Positions 1 through 8,437 of a DNA stretch of 64,000 nt are shown piece by piece (the stretch's first letter is position 1; each line of letters opens with the position of its first letter). Below the pieces are notes generated by a model. It ran no database searches. It worked only from the letters and a program-made list of their open reading frames with translations, and had not been told where the DNA came from. The stretch covers positions 62,001 to 126,000 of the forward strand of contig JBMOQH010000015.1 in NCBI GenBank assembly GCA_049322795.1. The letters are read 5' to 3'. Source of the DNA: Immundisolibacter sp049322795. GTDB lineage: Bacteria; Pseudomonadota; Gammaproteobacteria; Immundisolibacterales; Immundisolibacteraceae. A program made the translations under genes and the position numbers.

Positions 1-460
1 CGTCGGCGGCTTCGCGCCGCAGGCCGTCGAGGCGCTGCTGAGCTATGGCTTTCCCGGCAACATCCGCGAACTCGAAAACATGATCGAGCGCGGCGTACTG
101 CTGGCCGGCGATGGCGAACCGGTCGGCGTGTCGCACCTGTTCACGGCCGACCAGGGCGCGGCCTGGGCGCATACCTTCGGCATCGATGCCAGCGGCCAGC
201 TCGCCGGGCGGGCTGGCGCCAACACACCTGAACCGGCCGACGGCGATGGCCTTCGCGAACGCCTCGCGCCATTGCTCGAACACCATGAAGGCCCGCTCGA
301 TGCGGCCGAGCAGACGCTGATCGATCTTGCGCTCGAACACGCCGGCGGCAACCTGGCGCGGGCCGCCCGGCAGCTCGGCATCAGTCGGCGCCAGCTCGCC
401 TACCGGCTCGAAAAGCGCGCCGCAGGTCAGACACAGGGCCAGGACTCGACCGCCACGTAG
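1..460 (+). CDS. C-terminal part of a sigma-54-dependent Fis-family activator (5' end outside window)
   Basis: Only the last 152 or so residues are present; the open frame runs in from base 2. The visible start holds the end of the AAA+ sigma-54 interaction domain, recognised by the sequence FPGNIRELENMIERG. A linker of about 70 residues follows, then a C-terminal Fis-type helix-turn-helix (LALEHAGGNLARAARQLGI, then SRRQLAYRLEKR). Such proteins bind an enhancer and use ATP to open sigma-54 promoters. The sensor domain that would identify the signal is missing, so targets cannot be named. The 3' end overlaps the convergent thpR gene by 34 bases. Confidence 0.9.
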   Translation, partial: VGGFAPQAVEALLSYGFPGNIRELENMIERGVLLAGDGEPVGVSHLFTADQGAAWAHTFGIDASGQLAGRAGANTPEPADGDGLRERLAPLLEHHEGPLDAAEQTLIDLALEHAGGNLARAARQLGISRRQLAYRLEKRAAGQTQGQDSTAT

Positions 461-945
461 CGCAGTTCGCCGCCCACGCGGCGCGAACGCATGAGATGGA
501 ACTCGGTCGCGGTCCAGGCGAGCGGCAGCATCGGCAGTTCGTGCAGGCGCCGCGGCCGGCGCAGCAGGGTCGCATGGATGTCGAACGGCCGCTCCGGCAC
601 CGCCACCACCTCGCGCACCGCAACGCGCAGGGCCGCCGCGAGTGCCGCGGCAGCCGGCTGGGGTGTTGCCGGCACCACGCAATACAGGCGCGGACCTGGC
701 CAGTACTCGATGCGGTCGAGCCGCAGCTCGAACGGCGCCACGCGCAGACTGTCGGCCGCGCGCCGCACGGCGGCGGCAGTGCCGGATGCGAGTTCGCCCA
801 GGAACAGCAGCGTGACGTGAATGTTGTCCGGCGCAACCGCGCGGCCGGCACAGCGGCGTTCGCACCATGCGGCCAGGCGACCGAGCTCCGCCTGAATGCC
901 CGGCGGCGGCAACAGCGCGAAGAACAAGCGCTCGGTGGTCGCCAT
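427..945 (-). CDS. thpR: RNA 2',3'-cyclic phosphodiesterase / 2'-5' RNA ligase family
   Basis: A 172-residue protein of the 2H phosphoesterase family. The two signature His-x-Thr motifs are visible: HVTL near residue 43 and HATL near residue 126, which form the active site. The N-terminus (RLFFALLPPP) matches the usual family start, so I take the ATG at 945 and not the ATG 17 codons upstream. ThpR hydrolyses 2',3'-cyclic phosphate RNA ends and in vitro joins tRNA halves by a 2'-5' bond; its physiological role is unclear. It converges on, and overlaps by 34 bases, the sigma-54 activator gene. Confidence 0.9.
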   Translation of the reverse strand: MATTERLFFALLPPPGIQAELGRLAAWCERRCAGRAVAPDNIHVTLLFLGELASGTAAAVRRAADSLRVAPFELRLDRIEYWPGPRLYCVVPATPQPAAAALAAALRVAVREVVAVPERPFDIHATLLRRPRRLHELPMLPLAWTATEFHLMRSRRVGGELRYVAVESWPCV

Positions 946-1026
946 CAGGGAAGCACTGCGCAACCCGTGGCTTCCCGTCCCCGGGCGGGCTGACAAATCC
1001 CGGGCACGGGGTCTTTCAGCGTGTGC

Positions 1027-1533
1027 TCAGACCAGCAGTCCACCCGCCAGCAGCGCCAATTGAAGCGTGGCGCCAGCCAGCAGGCCGGCGGCGAGATCGT
1101 CCAGCATCACGCCAAGGCCGCCGCCGACCTGCCGATCGAGCGCGCCGACCGGCCACGGCTTCAGGATGTCGAACAGCCGGAACAGCACAAAGCCGAGCAG
1201 GTACTGCCACCAGCCAAGCGGCACCGCGAGCAGCGTGACCGCCATGCCGACGACCTCATCCCACACGATGGCCGGATGATCCGACACGCCAAGCCGCCGA
1301 CCGGCCCGCCCACAGCACCACACGCCGAGCCCACCGAGCGCCACCAGCACCAGCGCCGCTGCCGCAATCGGCAACAGCGAGAGCGCCGCCGCCAGCGGCA
1401 GACCGAGCAGCGCGCCGAAGGTGCCCGGCGCCCGCGGCGCCAGCCCGGCACCGAAGCCGAGCGCCAGCGCGCAGGCCGGGTCGCGCAGCAGCGCCGGCGG
1501 CGGACGGCGCGGCCGTTCAGCGGAAATGGTCAT
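1027..1533 (-). CDS. pgpA: Phosphatidylglycerophosphatase A
   Basis: A 168-residue, strongly hydrophobic membrane protein of the PgpA family, which dephosphorylates phosphatidylglycerol phosphate in phospholipid synthesis. Family landmarks are GFGAGLAPRAPGTFGALLG near the N-terminus, the acidic motif VWDEVVGM, FRLFDILKPWPV and a later DDLAAG. The start at ATG 1533 gives a normal length and overlaps the end of thiL by 17 bases, the thiL-pgpA arrangement common in gammaproteobacteria. It is the last gene of the glyA-to-pgpA run. Confidence 0.93.
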   Translation of the reverse strand: MTISAERPRRPPPALLRDPACALALGFGAGLAPRAPGTFGALLGLPLAAALSLLPIAAAALVLVALGGLGVWCCGRAGRRLGVSDHPAIVWDEVVGMAVTLLAVPLGWWQYLLGFVLFRLFDILKPWPVGALDRQVGGGLGVMLDDLAAGLLAGATLQLALLAGGLLV

Positions 1534-2470
1534 GGCCCTTCCGCGACACCGGCTGCACGGCACCCTGCGCATCCATCTGTCGCAATCCGGGTTCGGGCTC
1601 GATCTGCCCGATACGTGTCAGCGGCAGTCCCAGCCGCCCTGCCAACGCCGGCAAGGCGTGCTCACGCGCCGGCGGCACGGTGAAGCACAGCTCGTAGTCG
1701 TCGCCCGAACCGAGCAATTCCTCGTGCGACGCAAGCCCGAGACCGCCGTCCGGCAGCGGCAGGCTCGCGAGGTCGAGCCGCGCACCGACGCCGCCGGCCG
1801 CGCAGATGTGGCCAAGATCGGCCAGCAGGCCGTCCGACACATCGATGGCGGCACTGGCAAGGCCACCCAGCGCAAGCCCCAGCGCCACGCGTGGCTGCGG
1901 CCTGTCGAGCCGCTGCGCGGCGTGCGCCGCCAGCGCTGCGCGCAGGCTGATTTCACCCCGCCGCGCGCGCACCGCAAGGCCAGCGGCGCCGAGCTCGCCG
2001 CTCACATAGACGCCGTCGCCGGGCCGGGCGCCGGCACGGCGCAAGGCCTGCCCACATGGCACCTGACCCAGCGCCGTGATGCTGACGGCGAGCGGGCCGC
2101 GGCAGGTGTCGCCGCCAACCAGCGCCACGCCATGTTCCTGAGCCAGATCGCCGAAACCGCGCGCGAAACCGGCCAGCCAGTCCTCGTCGGCACGCGGCAG
2201 GGTGAGCGCCAGCAGCGCCCAGGCCGGCCGCGCGCCCATGGCGGCCAGATCGGACAGGTTGACGGCGAGCGCCTTGTGGCCGAGCGCAGCCGGCGGGCAA
2301 TCGGCGAAGAAATGCACGCCCTCGATGAGGGTGTCCACGGTGACCACCAGCTCGTGGCCGGGGGCGGGCGTGAGCAGCGCCGCGTCATCCCCCACGCCGA
2401 CGACAACGTCGCTCCGCGGCAGCGTGAGGCGCGCGAAGTGGCGGGCGATCAGTTCGAATTCACCGGGCAT
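1517..2470 (-). CDS. thiL: Thiamine-monophosphate kinase
   Basis: A 317-residue ThiL that phosphorylates thiamine monophosphate to thiamine pyrophosphate with ATP. It opens with GEFELIARHFARL; the nucleotide/Mg region VGVGDDAALL is near residue 25, TVDTLIEGVHF near 45, VGGDTCRG near 118, and the SDGLLADLGHI motif near 215. Residue GSGDDYELCFTV near 258 is also family-typical. Its start lies 36 bases after the nusB stop and its end overlaps pgpA, so it is probably co-transcribed with both. Confidence 0.95.
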   Translation of the reverse strand: MPGEFELIARHFARLTLPRSDVVVGVGDDAALLTPAPGHELVVTVDTLIEGVHFFADCPPAALGHKALAVNLSDLAAMGARPAWALLALTLPRADEDWLAGFARGFGDLAQEHGVALVGGDTCRGPLAVSITALGQVPCGQALRRAGARPGDGVYVSGELGAAGLAVRARRGEISLRAALAAHAAQRLDRPQPRVALGLALGGLASAAIDVSDGLLADLGHICAAGGVGARLDLASLPLPDGGLGLASHEELLGSGDDYELCFTVPPAREHALPALAGRLGLPLTRIGQIEPEPGLRQMDAQGAVQPVSRKGHDHFR

Positions 2471-2506
2471 GGCGGCATTGCTCGCCGGCGCTGCGCGCGC
2501 AGCCGA

Positions 2507-2941
2507 TCAGGTCGGCAGGGCGCGCTCGGCGGCACGCAAATCGCGCGCCAGGCGGTCCAGGATGGCGTTCACGTAGCGGTGCGCGTTCTCGCCGCCGAAC
2601 TGCTTGGTCAGCTCCAGCGCCTCGGCGATCACCACCCGGAACGGAATGTCCCAGCGCGCCTCGAGCTCGTAGCAGCCGATCCACAGGATGGCATGCTCGA
2701 CCGGATCGAGCTGGTCGAGCGGCCGGTCCAGCAGGGGCGCGATACGCTGGTCGAAATCGCCGCAGCGGCGGCCGACCTCGGTCAGCAGTTCGTGGAAATA
2801 CTCGGCGTCGATGTCGCCCAGGTCGCGCTCGGCGACAAGCTGCCGCTCGATGGTGATCAGGCTGTCGTCGCCGCCGGACAACTGCCACTGATAGAGGGCC
2901 TGCAGCGCGCCGCGGCGCGCCTTGGATCGGGCTCGGGACAT
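2507..2941 (-). CDS. nusB: Transcription antitermination factor NusB
   Basis: A 144-residue NusB, near the usual 139-150. The N-terminal signature ARRGALQALYQWQ (here KARRGALQALYQWQLSG) and the C-terminal FGGENAHRYVNAILDRLA are diagnostic. With NusE/S10 it binds boxA RNA and supports antitermination of rRNA operons. It sits directly downstream of ribH (16-base gap), as in most gammaproteobacteria. Confidence 0.96.
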   Translation of the reverse strand: MSRARSKARRGALQALYQWQLSGGDDSLITIERQLVAERDLGDIDAEYFHELLTEVGRRCGDFDQRIAPLLDRPLDQLDPVEHAILWIGCYELEARWDIPFRVVIAEALELTKQFGGENAHRYVNAILDRLARDLRAAERALPT

Positions 2942-2957
2942 CGATGCACGGGCTCCG

Positions 2958-3434
<477 letters not shown>

Positions 3435-3443
3435 GGAGCGGTT

Positions 3444-4595
3444 TCAGTCCTCGCGGTCCGCCTCGGGCGGCACAAAATCAACCAGTTCCAGTCCGAAACC
3501 GGCAAGGCCGTGCAGTTTACGCGGCTTGCCCAGGATGCGCATGCGCCCGACGCCCAGCTGCGACAGGATCTGCGCCCCGACGCCGTACATGCGCAGCTCC
3601 GGGTTCGGCTCCAGACCCGGCACCGGCACGCCCAGATGTCGCATCTTGTAGGCCTGCACCTCGCCGAGCAGGGTCTTGGGCAAATCGTCCGGGCTCAGCA
3701 GCACCAGCACGCCACGGCCGGCATCGGCGATGCTCGACAGCACGCTGCGCACGCTCCAGCGGCCGGGCGCCTGCGCGCCCAGGATGTCGCGCAACACGCT
3801 CGCCTGCTGCACGCGCACCAGGGTTGGCTGGTCGCGGCGGATGTCGCCCATGACCAGCGCCAGGTGCACCTCGCCGTGGTCGTTCTCGTGGAACGCCACC
3901 AGACGGAAGCTGCCGTGCTCGCTCTCGAAGCGCGTCTCGGCCACCCACTCGACCGAGCGCTCCTTCTCGGTGCGGTAGCGGATGAGGTCCGCGATAGTGC
4001 CGATCTTGAGGTCGTGCGCGCGGGCGAACTCCACCAGCTGCGGGTAGCGGGCCATGGTGCCGTCTTCGTTCAGGATCTCGACGATCACCGACGCCGGCTC
4101 GAAACCCGCCAGGCGCGCCAGGTCGCAGCCGGCCTCGGTGTGACCGGCGCGCGTCAGCACGCCGCCCGGCTGGGCGCGCAGCGGGAAGATGTGGCCCGGC
4201 ATCACGATGTCGGCCGGCCGGGCGTCGGCTTGCACCGCCGCCTGCACGGTGACCGCCCGGTCGGCGGCCGAGATGCCGGTGGTCACGCCCTGCGCCGCCT
4301 CGATCGAAACGGTGAAATTGGTGGTGTTCTTGTCGTTGTTGTCGGTCACCATCAGCGGCAGGTTCAGCTGCCGGCAGCGCGCCTCGGTCAGCGTGAGGCA
4401 GATCAGGCCGCGCCCGTAGCGGGCCATGAAGTTGATGGCCTCCGGCGTCACGCACTCGGCGGCGAGGATGAGGTCACCCTCGTTCTCGCGGTCGGCGTCG
4501 TCCATCAGGATGACCATCCGGCCGGCCTTGATGTCGGCGATGATCTCTTCGGTGCTGTTCAGCTGCATCTTGGCTCGACCGGCAATCGCGTTCAT
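3444..4595 (-). CDS. ribB: 3,4-dihydroxy-2-butanone 4-phosphate synthase fused to a degenerate GTP cyclohydrolase II-like domain
   Basis: A 383-residue RibBA-shaped protein. The N-terminal DHBP synthase half keeps its active-site sequences (DDADRENEGDL near residue 36 and RAGHTEA near 152). The C-terminal half aligns with GTP cyclohydrolase II but lacks the three zinc-binding cysteines: where the family has a CxxDVFGSxxCDC-type stretch this protein reads LVRVQQASVLRDILGAQ. It therefore should make DHBP but probably not the GCHII reaction, like the proteobacterial RibBX variant, and a separate ribA is expected elsewhere. The first ATG (4595) overlaps the ribE stop as ATGA; ATG 4568 (MQLNSTEE) is an alternative start. 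Confidence 0.9.
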   Translation of the reverse strand: MNAIAGRAKMQLNSTEEIIADIKAGRMVILMDDADRENEGDLILAAECVTPEAINFMARYGRGLICLTLTEARCRQLNLPLMVTDNNDKNTTNFTVSIEAAQGVTTGISAADRAVTVQAAVQADARPADIVMPGHIFPLRAQPGGVLTRAGHTEAGCDLARLAGFEPASVIVEILNEDGTMARYPQLVEFARAHDLKIGTIADLIRYRTEKERSVEWVAETRFESEHGSFRLVAFHENDHGEVHLALVMGDIRRDQPTLVRVQQASVLRDILGAQAPGRWSVRSVLSSIADAGRGVLVLLSPDDLPKTLLGEVQAYKMRHLGVPVPGLEPNPELRMYGVGAQILSQLGVGRMRILGKPRKLHGLAGFGLELVDFVPPEADRED

Positions 4596-5233
4596 CGGTT
4601 CAGGAATCCATTGTCCGCCAACAGGGCAAGGTCCACTTCGCCGCCGGCCTCGCGCCCCAACAGGCGCTCCAGATAGCGGGCCAGCAGGTCCACTTCGAGA
4701 TTCACCCGGCTGCCGGCGCGCAGCGCGCCGAGGCTGGTATGGGCGAGCGTGTGCGGCACGATGTTGACGCCAAACGTGGTGCCGTCGACGGTGTTGACGG
4801 TGAGGCTCACGCCATCCACGGTGATCGAGCCCTTGGCCGCGATGTAGCGAGCCAAAGCCGCCGGCGCGCGCAGCGTGAAGCGTTCGGATCGCCCATCCGG
4901 ACGGCGCGCGACGACCTCGCCCACGCCATCCACGTGGCCGCTCACGATGTGTCCGCCGAGCCGGTCGCCGACCGCCAGCGCCCGTTCGAGGTTCACTGCC
5001 TGGCCGACGCGCCAGTCACCCAGCGTGGTGCAGGCCAGCGTCTCCGCCGACACGTCGGCGAAAAAGCCGTCGGCGGTGAACGCGACGGCCGTCAGGCAAA
5101 CGCCGCTCACGGCGATGCTCTCGCCGAGCGCGCCGTCGGGCAGCGGCAGGCCCGCGATGTGCAGACGCGCATCGCCGTCGCGCCGCTCGATGGCGGCGAC
5201 GCGACTGACCGATTGAATGATGCCGGTGAACAT
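4592..5233 (-). CDS. ribE: Riboflavin synthase, alpha chain
   Basis: A 213-residue riboflavin synthase that dismutates two lumazine molecules into riboflavin. It shows the internal duplication of the family: MFTGIIQ at the start, ESIAVSGVCLT near residue 44 and GSITVDGVSLTVN near 137, each half with an MFTG/H-G-type lumazine-binding fold. HIVSGHVDGVG is also present. The start is set by MFTGIIQ; the open frame upstream overlaps ribD and has no family similarity. It lies 19 bases after the ribD stop. Confidence 0.96.
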   Translation of the reverse strand: MFTGIIQSVSRVAAIERRDGDARLHIAGLPLPDGALGESIAVSGVCLTAVAFTADGFFADVSAETLACTTLGDWRVGQAVNLERALAVGDRLGGHIVSGHVDGVGEVVARRPDGRSERFTLRAPAALARYIAAKGSITVDGVSLTVNTVDGTTFGVNIVPHTLAHTSLGALRAGSRVNLEVDLLARYLERLLGREAGGEVDLALLADNGFLNR

Positions 5234-5252
5234 GGACAGGCTTCCGTGGAGA

Positions 5253-6341
5253 TCAGGCGCGCGATGCCGGACGCAGGCGCAGGCGCAGATCGGGGCCGAA
5301 CGATAGAACGTCGACCGGCACCAGGTCGAGCCGGTCGACCATGCGCGTGACGGGCGGCAGCTCGAAGGCCGGCCGCGCGTCGGGACCCAGCAGGTGCGGG
5401 GCGATGTAAACAATCAACTCGTCGGCCAAGCCGGCCGCCAGAAACGCGCCGGCGAGCCTCGCTCCCGCCTCGACGAGCACCTCGTTGCACTGCCGCCGAC
5501 CGAGTTCGTCGAGCAGCGCGCCGAGATCGACGCCGCCCGCCCCCGCCGGCAAGGCCAGCAGCCCGGCGCCGGCGGCGGTGAGCGCGGCCGCTTGCTCGGC
5601 ATCCGTGTGGACGGCCGCGATCAGCGTGGCGCCCGGTTCGCGCAACAGGCGTGCCTCGGGCGGCGTGGACAATCGGCTGTCCAGCACCACCCGCAGCGGC
5701 TGCGGGGCGTCCGGGATGTCGCGCACCGTCAGCTGCGGGTCGTCCGCCAGCACGGTGCCGACGCCGGTGACGATGGCCTGCGAGCGCGCCCGCCAGCGCT
5801 GCACGTCGGCGCGCGCCGCTGGCCCGGTAATCCAGCGCGAGCTGCCGTCGGCCAGCGCGCTGCGCCCATCCAGGCTCTGCGCCATCTTGACCCGCACATA
5901 GGGCCGGCCCGTACGCATGCGCGTGAGAAACCCGGGATTGAGCGCCGCCGCCTCGTCGGCCAACACGCCGCAATCGACCGCAATGCCCGCCGCGTGCAAC
6001 TGCGCCAGACCCTGCCCCGCCACGCGCGGGTTCGGATCCTGAATGGCCGCCACCACGCGAGCGACACCGGCGGCGATCAGCGCCTGCACGCACGGCGGTG
6101 TGCGGCCGTGGTGGGCGCAGGGCTCGAGCGTCACGTACGCGGTGGCGCCCACCGCCCGCGGGCCGGCCTCGGCCAGCGCCAGGACTTCGGCGTGGCCCTC
6201 GCCGGCCCGGCGATGAAAGCCCTGGCCGACCAGCCGTCCGCCGCGTACCAGCACGCAGCCGACCAGCGGATTGGGCGCGGCGGTGTACCGCCCGCCCTTG
6301 GCCAGTGCGAGCGCGCGGCGCATCCAGGCGATGTCGTCCAT
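5253..6341 (-). CDS. ribD: Bifunctional diaminohydroxyphosphoribosylaminopyrimidine deaminase / 5-amino-6-(5-phosphoribosylamino)uracil reductase
   Basis: A 362-residue RibD. The N-terminal deaminase has the zinc motifs HAEV near residue 49 and EPCAHHGRTPPC near 74, with APNPLVGCVLVR before them. The C-terminal reductase begins near residue 145 (RPYVRVKMAQSLDGR) and contains the NADPH-domain stretch VEAGARLAGAFL. The ATG at 6341 shares its A with the nrdR stop (TGATG), indicating coupled translation. It provides the second and third steps of riboflavin synthesis from GTP. Confidence 0.96.
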   Translation of the reverse strand: MDDIAWMRRALALAKGGRYTAAPNPLVGCVLVRGGRLVGQGFHRRAGEGHAEVLALAEAGPRAVGATAYVTLEPCAHHGRTPPCVQALIAAGVARVVAAIQDPNPRVAGQGLAQLHAAGIAVDCGVLADEAAALNPGFLTRMRTGRPYVRVKMAQSLDGRSALADGSSRWITGPAARADVQRWRARSQAIVTGVGTVLADDPQLTVRDIPDAPQPLRVVLDSRLSTPPEARLLREPGATLIAAVHTDAEQAAALTAAGAGLLALPAGAGGVDLGALLDELGRRQCNEVLVEAGARLAGAFLAAGLADELIVYIAPHLLGPDARPAFELPPVTRMVDRLDLVPVDVLSFGPDLRLRLRPASRA

Positions 6342-6811
6342 CAGTCGGCTGTCGGCGCCGCGCCGCGCTCGAGGCGTTCCACCTCGTCGCGAAACGCGCG
6401 CAGGTCCTCGAAACTGCGATACACCGAGGCAAAACGCACGTAGGCGACCGGGTCCAGCACGCGCAGCTCGTCCATCACCCACTCGCCAAGCTGGCGCGAG
6501 GGGCACTCGCGCTCGCCGAGCGACAGCAGCTTGCGCTTGATGCGCACCAGCACCGCGTCCACCTGATCCGAACGCACCGGGCGCTTTTCGAGCGCCCGCT
6601 CCATGCCGGCCCGCAGCTTGGCCTCGTCGAACGGCACCCGGCCGCCGTCGCGCTTGACGATGCGCGGCCAGGCCAGCTCGGCCTGCTCGAAGGTGGTGAA
6701 ACGCGCCTGGCAGGTCAGGCACTCGCGCCGGCGGCGCACGCGATCGCCCTCCTCCGCCAGACGCGAGTCCACCACGCGGGTGTCGGGCGCGGCGCAGAAC
6801 GGACAGCGCAC
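6341..6811 (-). CDS. nrdR: Transcriptional repressor of ribonucleotide reductase genes
   Basis: A 156-residue NrdR. Four zinc-ribbon cysteines (CPFC at residues 3-6 and CLTC near 31-34) are followed by an ATP-cone domain (VKRDGGRVPFDEAKLRAG). The protein should begin VRCPFC, which requires the GTG start at 6811; the longer open frame upstream runs through the REP-like repeats and is not protein-like. NrdR senses ATP/dATP and represses nrd operons. It is coupled to ribD by TGATG. Confidence 0.95.
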   Translation of the reverse strand: MRCPFCAAPDTRVVDSRLAEEGDRVRRRRECLTCQARFTTFEQAELAWPRIVKRDGGRVPFDEAKLRAGMERALEKRPVRSDQVDAVLVRIKRKLLSLGERECPSRQLGEWVMDELRVLDPVAYVRFASVYRSFEDLRAFRDEVERLERGAAPTAD

Positions 6812-6920
6812 CGGACGGCTACCGCGCCGGGGACCGCAGGACGCAGTCCATGGCGTATCGACGAACGCCAACAGCAGACGTGCGCGGCGGCACCTTCTGG
6901 ACGATACATGTCGGCTGTGT

Positions 6921-6990
6921 GTGGGAGGCCCGCCCTCGGGCCGAACACTGCGGGCAACACTTTTCTTCGCGGCGAGGGCGCCGCTCCCAC
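6921..6990. repeat. Inverted pair of REP-like palindromic elements (BIME-like)
   Basis: Two 25-base elements face each other in the nrdR-glyA gap: one on the plus strand at 6921-6945 and one on the minus strand at 6966-6990. Both read GTGGGAG, then a 6-bp stem around the loop CCCT, then end in CGAA or CCGAA. Stem one is GGCCCG/CGGGCC (6927-6932 with 6937-6942); stem two on its strand is GCGGCG/CGCCGC (6969-6974 with 6979-6984). The stems differ in sequence but stay perfectly paired, which suggests selection on structure. A third related copy is at 53772-53796. Confidence 0.75.
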
Positions 6991-7038
6991 GGCGTCGGCG
7001 GCCGTACCGGGGCAACGAGCCGCAAACAAAGCGAGCCC

Positions 7039-8304
7039 TCAGTCGCCATAGACCGGAAACCGCCGGCACAGCGCCAGCACCTGGTCCTTGACGCGCTGCT
7101 GCACGGCGTCATTGCCGAGATCGTCGAGCAGGTCGCAGATCCAGCCGGCCAGCTCGCGCACCTCGGCCACGCCGAAGCCGCGCGTGGTCGAGGCCGGCGT
7201 GCCGATGCGGATGCCGCTGGTCACGAACGGGCTTTGCGGATCGCCCGGCACGGCGTTCTTGTTGACCGTGATGTTGGCGGCGCCGAGCGCCGCCTCGGCC
7301 GCCTTGCCGGTCAGGCCCTTGTCGATGAGATCGACCAGGAACAGGTGGTTGTCGGTGCCGCCCGACACCACCTTGTAGCCGCGCTGCATGACGACCTCGG
7401 CCATGGCGCGGGCGTTGTCCACCACGGCGCGCTGGTAGGCCTTGAAGTCCGGCTGCAGGGCTTCCAGGAACGACACCGCCTTGGCCGCGATGACATGCAT
7501 CAGCGGCCCGCCCTGCCCGCCCGGGAACACCGCCGAGTTGAGCTTTTTTTCGAGGTCCGGGTTGGCGCGCGCCAGGATCAGCCCGCCGCGTGGCCCGCGC
7601 AGCGTCTTGTGGGTGGTCGATGTCGTGACGTCGGCAATCGGCACCGGGTTCGGGTACAGACCGGCGGCGACCAGGCCCGCCACGTGCGCCATGTCGACCA
7701 CCAGATACGCCCCGACGGCGTCGGCGATGGCCCGAAAGTGCTGCCAGTCCATGGCGCGCGAGTAGGCGCTGAAGCCGGCGACAATCACCTTCGGCCGGCA
7801 CTCGCGGGCCAGGTGCTCCACTTGCCCGTAGTCGACCAGGCCGGTGGCGGTGTCGATGCCGTACTGCACGCCGCGATAGATCTTGCCCGAGAAGCTGACC
7901 GGCGCCCCGTGCGTCAGGTGCCCGCCGTGGGCGAGACTCATGCCGAGCAGCGTGTCGCCCGGCTCCATCAGCGCCATGAACACCGCGGCGTTGGCCTGCG
8001 AGCCCGAGTGCGGCTGCACGTTGGCGTAATCGGCGCCGAACAGCTCACGCACGCGCTCGATGGCCAGACGCTCGGCCACGTCCACGTACTCGCAGCCGCC
8101 GTAGTAACGGCGGCCCGGGTAGCCCTCGGCGTACTTGTTGGTGAGCTGCGAGCCTTGGGCCGCCAGCACGCGCGGGCTGGCGTAGTTCTCGGAGGCGATC
8201 AGCTCGACGTGCTCTTCCTGGCGGCGCGCCTCGTCCTGCATGGACCGCCACAGCTCGGGGTCGAAATCGGCGATGGTCTGGGCGCGGCTGAACACGGGCT
8301 TCAC
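7039..8304 (-). CDS. glyA: Serine hydroxymethyltransferase
   Basis: A 421-residue SHMT that converts serine and tetrahydrofolate to glycine and 5,10-methylene-THF using PLP. Landmarks: HVELIASENYASPRVLAAQG near residue 32, NKYAEGYPGRRYYGG near 55, the PLP-lysine motif TTSTTHKTLRGPRGG near 225-240 and the C-terminal SGIRIGTPASTTRGFG. Length matches E. coli GlyA closely. It heads the minus-strand block and is separated from nrdR by a 227-base gap containing REP-like repeats. Confidence 0.97.
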   Translation of the reverse strand: MKPVFSRAQTIADFDPELWRSMQDEARRQEEHVELIASENYASPRVLAAQGSQLTNKYAEGYPGRRYYGGCEYVDVAERLAIERVRELFGADYANVQPHSGSQANAAVFMALMEPGDTLLGMSLAHGGHLTHGAPVSFSGKIYRGVQYGIDTATGLVDYGQVEHLARECRPKVIVAGFSAYSRAMDWQHFRAIADAVGAYLVVDMAHVAGLVAAGLYPNPVPIADVTTSTTHKTLRGPRGGLILARANPDLEKKLNSAVFPGGQGGPLMHVIAAKAVSFLEALQPDFKAYQRAVVDNARAMAEVVMQRGYKVVSGGTDNHLFLVDLIDKGLTGKAAEAALGAANITVNKNAVPGDPQSPFVTSGIRIGTPASTTRGFGVAEVRELAGWICDLLDDLGNDAVQQRVKDQVLALCRRFPVYGD

Positions 8305-8437
8305 TCCGAAAGGGCATCGGGCCGCAGGCGACGGCCGAGGACGGGACAGGCGGGCTAGTTTATCAGGCCGCTTTATTGGGCTGCTCCGGCGGCACCGGGC
8401 GGTTTGCTAGCATCGCGGGCCCGCATCGACCGCCACT

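Noticed and set aside
3435..6340. FMN riboswitch in the rib operon
   Set aside because: The rib genes overlap or are nearly touching, leaving no room for an RFN element, and none is seen in the gap before nrdR.
8305..8437. Glycine riboswitch or other leader before glyA
   Set aside because: The gap is short, and I found no tandem glycine-aptamer core; nothing beyond a possible -10 box.
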